Below are positions 52,683 to 60,618 of a DNA stretch of 64,000 bases, in pieces (the stretch's first letter is position 1; every line of letters begins with the position of its first letter). A program made the position numbers and the translations under genes. The notes under the pieces are model-generated. The model saw nothing but the letters and a program-made list of their open reading frames with translations, was not told where the DNA came from and ran no database searches. This DNA is from Natronoplasma sp964602715 (GTDB lineage Archaea; Thermoplasmatota; Thermoplasmata; Halarchaeoplasmatales; Halarchaeoplasmataceae): assembly GCA_964602715.1 (NCBI GenBank), contig CAZRSB010000005.1, forward strand, positions 7,178-71,177. Direction: 5' to 3'.

Positions 52683-54416
52683 ATGTTCGGAAAAAATGAA
52701 AAAATAGAAAAATTGGAGAAAAAAGTGGAGAAATATGAGGAGGCTTTCGATGATTTTTTGCAGATAGAAAAACGACTCAATGAGGGAGATTTGAGTGTTA
52801 AGATAAATGAAAAGAAATATCAGGGGAAAGCTAGGCAATTGGCTAAAGCATTAAAAGAAGATAAAAGACAGGCGTATAGAGCAGCTCTCCCCTCCAAGTA
52901 TTTTGAGCTGGACGAAGAAATAAAATCAATGATGGAAGGCGATGCTAAAGTACAACTCCAAGAAAGGACTAAAGAACTCGACGCTATCAAAAGGAGTGAT
53001 GAATTATTTGGTGAACTCGATGAAGAGCCGGAAAAACTTGTTGAGACATACGTACAGGAAGTACCGAATTGGCTATAATATCCAAAGGTAGCGGAAGCGA
53101 AGATACGAATCGGTGATGAAGTTATGAAATCTTCAGGATATAAGCAGAGTGATCATCCTTTATCCGTGAGAGAGACTACGGAATATGGGACTGAAATTGA
53201 GATTACAACTGTTTACACAGAAAAGAGACCGCAGGAAGACGATGGCCCATGGCTAAGAGAAGAAAGAGAACTCTTAGATACCCTATTAGGTTCTATAATC
53301 AGCTACGTTAATATGTGGGAAGATAGACAGAAAATAGAGAGATCTATGGAAGATATAACTAGTTGCATGGAAGAATTGAAGAAAGGAAATCTAGATATTA
53401 CAATGGATGCAGCTGAATATGAAGGTGCTTTCAAAGAGATGGCTAATTCAGTCAATGAAACGATGGAAAACGTAAGAAGAAATATCGAAGAAATCCAAAG
53501 AGCATCTAGAGAAGTTGATGACTTAGCCGAGCAAACCGAAACATCTTCTAAAGAATTGAGTTCTACAGCTGAAAATATATCTAGTTCTGTTCAAGAAATC
53601 TCAGAAGGTACTTCAGAACAGGCTAAGATGGGAGAAGAGATGAAACAAGAGATGGAGTCTATAGCGGCTAATATGGAGGAAACTTCCGCTTCCGTAGAAG
53701 ATATCGCTGCTTCTGCTGAAGAAGTCTCTGCTCAAACTGATGAAGGAACTGATCAAGCAAACATAGCAAAAGAAAGAGTGGAGGAACTACAAGATGTATT
53801 AGAAACTACAAAAGAAAAGGCATTCGAGTTAGATGAACAGTCCGATAAAATTGGTAAAGTGATAGAGACCATTTCTGACATTGCAGAGCAAACTAATCTA
53901 TTAGCCTTGAATGCTGCGATAGAAGCCGCGAGAGCAGGAGAACACGGAAAAGGTTTCGCGGTCGTAGCGGACTCAGTTAGAGAATTAGCGGAAGAGACAC
54001 AGGAAGAAACGGAAAATATCAAGGATATTATAGAAAAAACACAGATCAACGCTTCCGATGTTGTAGAAGGCGTAAAAGATGTTACTGAGAAATCAGACGA
54101 AGTTAACGAAGTTACCGAGAAGAATCTGAATTCATTAGAGGAAATAAGAGAAGCTTCAGATACAGTATCTAGTTCGATACAAGACATATCAGGTGCGGTA
54201 GAGGATGTGACCGAGAAAGTCCAAAAGGCCTCCGAACAAATCCAAAATATAGCAGAAATAGCAGATCAGAATTCGAATGCAGCTGAATCTTCTGCTGCAG
54301 CCGCTGAAGAACAGAATGCTTCTGTAGAAGAACTATCTAGCTCAGCTCAACAGCTTTCCTCTCTAGCTGACAATCTATCTGATATGGTAAATGAGTATGA
54401 GATGGAGAAGGCATAG
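52683..54416 (+). pseudogene. Cytoplasmic chemoreceptor, copy 2, interrupted by in-frame TAA
   Basis: Two ORFs (52683-53078 and 53124-54416) are one reading frame broken by a TAA at 53076-53078. Before it: a coiled coil and a HAMP-like repeat. Across it: VPNWL-stop-YPKVAEAKI. Two kinases in this window have IPSGWQYPNLTEARI and IPQAFQYPEITTAKI there, so the stop replaces a conserved Gln (CAA to TAA). After it: the rest of that sensor domain, one HAMP and an intact signalling hairpin (NLLALNAAIEAARAGEHGKG), almost identical to copy 1. No membrane helices. Nonsense mutation, readthrough or sequence error; restart at ATG 53124 could yield an active fragment. Confidence 0.85.
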
Positions 54417-54434
54417 ATAAAAAGAGGTGGTTAG

Positions 54435-54935
54435 ATGGGAATTCAAGAAAAGATTGCGTCTGAGGAGTCAATGCAAATTGTGATATTCAGGCTAGGAGAG
54501 GATTACCTCTCCTGTCCTATTTCTCAAGTGAGGGAGATAATACAATTAGAAAAAGTAACGCCGGTTCCTTCGACTCCAGAAGAGATTCGAGGGATCATCA
54601 ACAGGAGAGGAGAGATAATAACCATTGTAGATCTTCCCAAAGTTATAGATGTAGGTTTAAAGCTCAAGGAAACCGAGTCTCAACTTCTGATATTGTACAG
54701 TGAGGATGAAAATGTTGGAGTGATGACTTCAGAAGTCACTGAGATTCCAACTGTTGATACGAACTCCATTGAACCTCCATCTGATACTATGGAAACCCCG
54801 ATAAATAGGGAATATTTGGAGGGCATAATAAAACGAGAGGAAAGATTAGTTCTTTTCGTCGATCTGTTGGCATTGGTGGAAAATCTCTCTCAGCAAGATT
54901 TAGATAGAGCCGCTGAATTCGGTGAAGGTGAATGA
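54435..54935 (+). CDS. cheW: CheW coupling protein, copy 2
   Basis: 166 residues, same motifs as copy 1 (QIVIFRLGEDYLSCPISQVR, RGIINRRGEIITIVDLPKVI, EYLEGIIKREERLVLFVDLL) with roughly nine in ten residues unchanged by eye. AGAGGTGG precedes the ATG; 18 bp after the chemoreceptor. DNA similarity of the 5' half is also high, pointing to a fairly recent duplication or ongoing gene conversion. Confidence 0.93.
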   Translation: MGIQEKIASEESMQIVIFRLGEDYLSCPISQVREIIQLEKVTPVPSTPEEIRGIINRRGEIITIVDLPKVIDVGLKLKETESQLLILYSEDENVGVMTSEVTEIPTVDTNSIEPPSDTMETPINREYLEGIIKREERLVLFVDLLALVENLSQQDLDRAAEFGEGE

Positions 54936-55002
54936 AAAACAAAATTTTAATTTTTACTCTTTATTATCTTTTATTCTGATTTGATTATTAATATTAAAGA
55001 CA

Positions 55003-55019
55003 ATAATATTTATAAGGTA
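55003..55019 (+). promoter_or_regulatory. Promoter of receiver-kinase copy 2
   Basis: ATAATATTTATAAGGTA duplicates the sequence before the paralogous kinase at 47418. TAGGAGG lies just before ATG 55071. Confidence 0.55.
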
Positions 55020-55070
55020 CAAAGAGGATATTTAGTACCAATACACCCCCAAAAATAATAGGAGGCTATA

Positions 55071-58000
55071 ATGAAGGTTTTGATGGTAGATGATGAACAG
55101 GCCTTTTTAGATCAGGCTGAACTTTTCCTCGAAGAAGTGAATGAGGATTTAGAGATAAATAAAGCCTTTTCAGCTAGTGAAGGTTTAGAACTGATCGAGA
55201 AAAATGATTATGATGTCATAGTTTCAGATTATCAGATGCCAGAGATGGATGGTCTAGAGTTTTTAGAGATAGTGAAAACAGAGAGAGATATGGAAATACC
55301 CTTCATCTTTTTCACAGGAAAAGGAAGAGAAGAAGTAGCTATGGAAGCGCTGAACCTCGGAGCCGATAGATACCTCAAGAAAGGAGGAGATCCCAAAACT
55401 CAATTTAAGGTTCTCGCTCAAGCTATTTCACAGGAATTTTGGCATTATGAAACTAGAAAACAGTTAGAACTCACGAAGAGTTCCGTAGATAAGTCTACTA
55501 CCGGAATATTTTGGGTAAATCCGGAAGGAAAATTTCTTTATACAAATCGAAGGGTGGAAGAAAAACTTGGTTACTCAAAAGATGAATTGCAAGAGATGTA
55601 TGTATGGGATGTGGATGTTGATCACGAAAAAGACGAAAAAATAAGAAAAAAACATTGGGAGAGGCTTAAAGAAGAAAGGTCTGAAAGGATAGAAAGGAAA
55701 CACAAAACAAAGGAAGGAAAGGTATTTCCTGTTGAAATATATAGGAATTATATTAAACATGGTGACAGGGAACTTGAGTTTGCATTCGTGAATGATATCA
55801 CGGAGAGAAAAAGAAAAGAAGAAGAATTAAAGGAAAGTGAAAAGAGATATAGAAGATTATTCAACAGTATTAACGTGGGTTTAGTTGTTCACGATAGCGA
55901 AGGTAATATAGTTTCAGCTAACCCTGCTGCTGAGAAAGCTTTAGGATCGAAAGAAAAAGAGTTACAGGAAAAAGGGTTGAATTACTGGAGAGGAATATTA
56001 TTTGAAGAAGATGGAGATTCTATGGATATCCAGGATTTCCCAGTTTCTAAAGTATATGACTCCAAAGAAGAAGTTCAAGAATCTGTTATCGGTATATCTC
56101 CACCAGGCTCGGAGGGGATAAGATGGTATGTTATTAGTGCTATTCCCCATCTCAACGATGAAGAAGAGATTCAAAGAGTCGTAACATCTTTCAAAGAGAT
56201 AACTGAACTCAAAAGAACTGAAGATGCTTTGAGGAAAGCTGAAAAGAAATACAAGAGTTTGTTCTATGATACACCACTAGGTACACTACGTTTCGATGAA
56301 AATGGTGTTATAACAGACTGCAATGAAAAATTTGTAGAGATAATAGGTTCTTCTAATGAAGCTCTTATCGGCTTTGACATGATTAATGAATTAAAAAACA
56401 AAGATTTACTGGAAGAAGTGGAGAACTCACTTAGTGATGGTAAAGGATATTATGAAGGGGAGTACACCTCTGTGACTGGAGGTAAAGCCACCTATGTTAG
56501 AGTTTTATTTAAAGGATTGAAAGACGACCAAGGAAATATACAAGCAGGTATGGGCCTAGTCGAAGATATAACTGAAAGGAAAGAAAAGGAAGAAAAACTC
56601 AAAAAAAGTGAAGAAAGATACAGGAGATTATTTGAAACAGCTCAAGATGGAATGTTGATACTAGATGCCGAAACTGGTATCATTAAAGATGCGAATCCCT
56701 ACATCCTAAACCTGCTGAATTATTCAAAAGATGAACTGATCGGGAAAAAAGTATGGGTATTAGGGTCTTTTGATAATGTAGCGGAAAACAAGAAAAAGTT
56801 CGAAGAATTGGTTGAGGAGGGATACGTTAGATATGAAGATCTTCCTCTTATCGATAAAGATGGTATTGAAGTTCCGGTAGAATTCGTTAGTAATACCTAT
56901 GAGGTAAGAGATGAAAAGGTGGCACAGTGTAATATAAGAAACATAAGCGAGAGAAAGGAAGCAGAAAGAAAAGCGAAAGAATTACGATCACTACGAGATT
57001 CAGTTAGAAGGGTAACTCAAAAAATTATCGAGAAAGATGACCTTGAAAATTTCTACAAAGAAGCCTGTGGAATATTGTTGGATACTAGGCATTATCTTGA
57101 CGTTTCTATAGCTATCTATCAGGATGAAATTTTAACTAGCGTGGCTCATTGTGGAGATCATAAGAGAAAATCCTGGGAACTATCTACTGATGGGAGCGGA
57201 AATGCTCCAGAATGTGTAAGAGAAGTGGTTGAATCAAAAGATACAAAGATCATAGGAAGTACGGAGACCTATTGTGATGAATGTGAATACTGTAAATATG
57301 AGGGAGATCATCAATCTGTTTTGGTTCCCTTGATCGAAGATGAAAAAATAGAAGGAATCCTTTCAGTATGTCTAAAATTAGAAAATGAGATCCCAGAAGA
57401 TGAGATCGATCTTTTGAAAGAGGTAGCTAGAGATATAAGAATCGCTAAAGACAAAATCACCGCCGAAAATGAACTAAAGAAAAGTAGGTCAAGATTGATA
57501 AGATCACAAAAAGTTGGGAAAACTGGAAGTTGGGAACTATATCCTGAAACAAACGAATTAGAATGGTCCGAAGGCACTTACAGGATATTTGAAGTCTCTC
57601 AAGATGAACCTATGAATTATGAAAAATTTTTGGACTTTATCCATCCAGAAGATAAAGATTATGTCGATAAAAAATGGAAAGAAGCCTTAGAAACAGGAGA
57701 TTATGATATAGAACATCGAATCAAAGTTGATGGTAAAACAAAATGGGTAAGAGAGAAGGCTGATATTTCTTTCGATGAGGACGGAGAACCGAAGAAAATC
57801 GTAGGAAGTGTGCAAGATATAACGGATATGAAAGAAAAGGAGAAGGAAATAAAGAGAGCAAATAAATTCTTGGAAACAACTATCGATTCCCTCACAGCCA
57901 ATATCGCTATTTTAGATGGAGAAGGTAGAATAATCGATGTTAATAAGTCCTGGATGCGTTTTGGTGACTCTGAAGGATTAGATTATGAAAATTATGGGAT

Positions 58001-60434
58001 AGGAGAAAATTACCTTGAAATAACTGAAGAGGCGACAGGTATAGGCTCAGATAAATCAGAAGAAGCTGCAGAAAAATTGAAAGAGATCATTGATGGTGAG
58101 AGAGAAGAATTTTCTTTAAAATACCCTTGCCACAGCCCTGTAAAAAGAAGATGGTTCGTTATGAGAGCTAAGAGATTTGAAGTTGATGAAGAGTTATATG
58201 TAGTTATATCCCATGAGAATATCACTGAAAGAGAAAAAGCAAGACGATCTTTAGAACATCTAGCGAGAGGCATCTCTGATGTCACAGGGCAAGAACTGTT
58301 TGATTCTATAGTTGAAGAACTGTGTTCAGGATTCGGAGTGGAAGCAGCTTGTATAGGTAGAATAAAGAAAGATAAAGATGAAGTTGATTCCTTGTCGATG
58401 AAGATCGATGATGAGTGGATAAGTGAATACAGATACGATTTAGAAGGGACGCCTTGTCGAAATGTAACAGAGGGAGAAGCTTGTCTTTACAGAAAAGATA
58501 TTTGTAAGGAATATCCAGAAGATGAAGAACTAGAAGATTTAAACGCTGAAGGCTATTTTGGAGTTCCTGTCAGAGATGAAGAGGGAGAAACTATTGGAGT
58601 CATCTGGGGTGTTTCTAAAGATAAAATAGAAGATATTCCTTCCAATTGGAAGAAAATTTTGGATATAATAGCTTCAAGAGTAGCGTCGGAAATAAAGCGT
58701 TTAGAGATGGAAGAGGAATACAGAAATCTGATAGAACATATGAATGATGATGTTTTTATCCATGATTTAGAAGGCAACTTTTTGACAGTTAATCAGGAAG
58801 CTGTCGATCGTTATGGATATTCTAGGGATGAATTAAAAAATATGACACCTGAGAATATTAACGCTCCTGAGTACGTTGATAGGATACCAAAACTGATGGA
58901 AGATCTCCAAGAAGAAGGGACCAAAATATTCGAGTCTGTACATCTTACAAAAGATGGTATGAGGATACCAGTCGAGATAAGTTCAACAATGACCACATAC
59001 CAGGGTCAAAAAGTGATAATCAGTGTGGCTAGAAATATCAAAGATCGAGAGGAAAGAAGAAAAGAACTCAACTTATTGTACACTACTTTAAGATTAGGAG
59101 CTGATCCGGACATCAAATTGAGTAAAATTCTTGAAGATACAGCTGAGAATATTCCTCAAGCTTTCCAGTATCCTGAAATCACAACTGCAAAAATAATCTT
59201 AGATAATAAAGAGTATGGAAAAAATGATCAAGAAATATTCTCAAAATTGGAAGAAGAGATCACAGTAGATGAAGAGGTAAGGGGAAAAATCATCGTTTCT
59301 TATCTTGAAGAAACGCCTCAAGAAGATATCGGACCTTTCCTCCAAGAAGAAAAAGATATGATAGAAGCACTATCAGATGTCATTTCAAATATGATATTGA
59401 GGAGAGAAAGGAAAGAAAGATTGGAAAATAGTGAGAAAAGATATAGATCTATGATAGAGAATTCTGTAGTTGGAGTCACTATTTCAGATTTTGATGATAA
59501 TATATTATTCGTTAACGAGCGTTTTTCTGACTTGTTGGGGTATGACAAAGAAGAACTAGAAGGAAAAAATATATCAGAGATCGTACCAGAAGAGGAATAT
59601 GATAGAATCTCTAGAAAAACTGAAAAGCGAAAAGAAGGGAAGAAAGATGTTTATGAGACTAGACTAACTAAAAGAGGAGGCGAAGACATCAACGTTTTAA
59701 TGGGAGCGACACCCTACAAAGATCCCACTGGAGAGGTCGTAGGTTCCATATCATTTGTTCAGGATATCTCGGAAAGAAAGAAGATCGAAGATAGAGAAGC
59801 GTTCCTTCATTCCCTGCTGAGGCACGACATAAGAAACAAGATACAGGTAATACAAGGATATCTTCAACTGATGGAAGATGAGGAATTTTCAGAAGAAGGT
59901 GTTAAATATTTTGAAAATACGAAAAAAACTGTAAAAAACAGCATCGATCTTATAGAAAAAATCAGAATTCTCAGAAAAGCAAGTGAAGAAGAAATTGAGA
60001 TGATAGATATTCAGCATCCATTAAAAGATGCGGTCGAAAATTCAGAAAAACACACAAAACACATGAATATTGAAGTAAACATTGATTGTAGGAAGAGTTG
60101 TGAAGTTAAGGCTGGACCTCTTTTGAATGAAGTATTCTCAAATCTGATAGAGAATTCAATCAAGTATTCTAGTGGAAGTAAAATATCTATCAGTGTAGAA
60201 GAAGAAGAGGATAAAATCCTCTGTACCATCGAAGACGATGGTAAGGGAATAACTGATGAAAACAAAGATAAAATATTTCAGAAGGGTTACACAACCGATG
60301 AAGATAGAGGTACAGGTTTAGGTTTGTTCTTGGTAAAAAAACTATTAGAGATATATGGGGCAAGTATTGAAATCAAAGATTCAGAGTTGGGTGGAGCTAG
60401 ATTTGATATTGAATTAGAAAAGGCGGAAGAATAA
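55071..60434 (+). CDS. Giant receiver-PAS-GAF sensor histidine kinase, copy 2
   Basis: 1787 residues. Receiver (1-120, VLMVDDEQAFLDQA, VSDYQMPEMDG, FFTGKGREEVAMEALNLG) then about eight PAS domains interspersed with two GAF-like domains; the first GAF region has YCDECEYCKYEG and the second CRNVTEGEACLYRKDIC, cysteine clusters that may bind metal or a cofactor. A shared sensor segment (IPQAFQYPEITTAKI) precedes the last PAS. Histidine box LHSLLRHDIRNKIQ; ATPase NLIENSIKYS, EDDGKGITD, GTGLGLFLVK. Intact kinase residues, no membrane segments. Paralogue of the 47418 gene with expanded sensor array. Confidence 0.9.
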   Translation: MKVLMVDDEQAFLDQAELFLEEVNEDLEINKAFSASEGLELIEKNDYDVIVSDYQMPEMDGLEFLEIVKTERDMEIPFIFFTGKGREEVAMEALNLGADRYLKKGGDPKTQFKVLAQAISQEFWHYETRKQLELTKSSVDKSTTGIFWVNPEGKFLYTNRRVEEKLGYSKDELQEMYVWDVDVDHEKDEKIRKKHWERLKEERSERIERKHKTKEGKVFPVEIYRNYIKHGDRELEFAFVNDITERKRKEEELKESEKRYRRLFNSINVGLVVHDSEGNIVSANPAAEKALGSKEKELQEKGLNYWRGILFEEDGDSMDIQDFPVSKVYDSKEEVQESVIGISPPGSEGIRWYVISAIPHLNDEEEIQRVVTSFKEITELKRTEDALRKAEKKYKSLFYDTPLGTLRFDENGVITDCNEKFVEIIGSSNEALIGFDMINELKNKDLLEEVENSLSDGKGYYEGEYTSVTGGKATYVRVLFKGLKDDQGNIQAGMGLVEDITERKEKEEKLKKSEERYRRLFETAQDGMLILDAETGIIKDANPYILNLLNYSKDELIGKKVWVLGSFDNVAENKKKFEELVEEGYVRYEDLPLIDKDGIEVPVEFVSNTYEVRDEKVAQCNIRNISERKEAERKAKELRSLRDSVRRVTQKIIEKDDLENFYKEACGILLDTRHYLDVSIAIYQDEILTSVAHCGDHKRKSWELSTDGSGNAPECVREVVESKDTKIIGSTETYCDECEYCKYEGDHQSVLVPLIEDEKIEGILSVCLKLENEIPEDEIDLLKEVARDIRIAKDKITAENELKKSRSRLIRSQKVGKTGSWELYPETNELEWSEGTYRIFEVSQDEPMNYEKFLDFIHPEDKDYVDKKWKEALETGDYDIEHRIKVDGKTKWVREKADISFDEDGEPKKIVGSVQDITDMKEKEKEIKRANKFLETTIDSLTANIAILDGEGRIIDVNKSWMRFGDSEGLDYENYGIGENYLEITEEATGIGSDKSEEAAEKLKEIIDGEREEFSLKYPCHSPVKRRWFVMRAKRFEVDEELYVVISHENITEREKARRSLEHLARGISDVTGQELFDSIVEELCSGFGVEAACIGRIKKDKDEVDSLSMKIDDEWISEYRYDLEGTPCRNVTEGEACLYRKDICKEYPEDEELEDLNAEGYFGVPVRDEEGETIGVIWGVSKDKIEDIPSNWKKILDIIASRVASEIKRLEMEEEYRNLIEHMNDDVFIHDLEGNFLTVNQEAVDRYGYSRDELKNMTPENINAPEYVDRIPKLMEDLQEEGTKIFESVHLTKDGMRIPVEISSTMTTYQGQKVIISVARNIKDREERRKELNLLYTTLRLGADPDIKLSKILEDTAENIPQAFQYPEITTAKIILDNKEYGKNDQEIFSKLEEEITVDEEVRGKIIVSYLEETPQEDIGPFLQEEKDMIEALSDVISNMILRRERKERLENSEKRYRSMIENSVVGVTISDFDDNILFVNERFSDLLGYDKEELEGKNISEIVPEEEYDRISRKTEKRKEGKKDVYETRLTKRGGEDINVLMGATPYKDPTGEVVGSISFVQDISERKKIEDREAFLHSLLRHDIRNKIQVIQGYLQLMEDEEFSEEGVKYFENTKKTVKNSIDLIEKIRILRKASEEEIEMIDIQHPLKDAVENSEKHTKHMNIEVNIDCRKSCEVKAGPLLNEVFSNLIENSIKYSSGSKISISVEEEEDKILCTIEDDGKGITDENKDKIFQKGYTTDEDRGTGLGLFLVKKLLEIYGASIEIKDSELGGARFDIELEKAEE

Positions 60435-60618
60435 TAACTCCTCTCATGTCATATTAAAGGACTTACTAAGTTTTTATGTTAAATTAAGGAATAATAATTA
60501 GATGGATGTAAGATTAGAGATATCTTAAAAAAAAGTAACTGATAAAAACATAAAAATATTAAATGGAAAAGCATATTAGTAAGAAAAACAATATTGCTTA
60601 ACTAGTAGGTAAATTCCG

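Noticed and set aside
53076..53078. Pyrrolysine or selenocysteine recoding of the chemoreceptor stop
   Set aside because: The codon is TAA; pyrrolysine uses TAG and selenocysteine TGA, so neither standard recoding applies.
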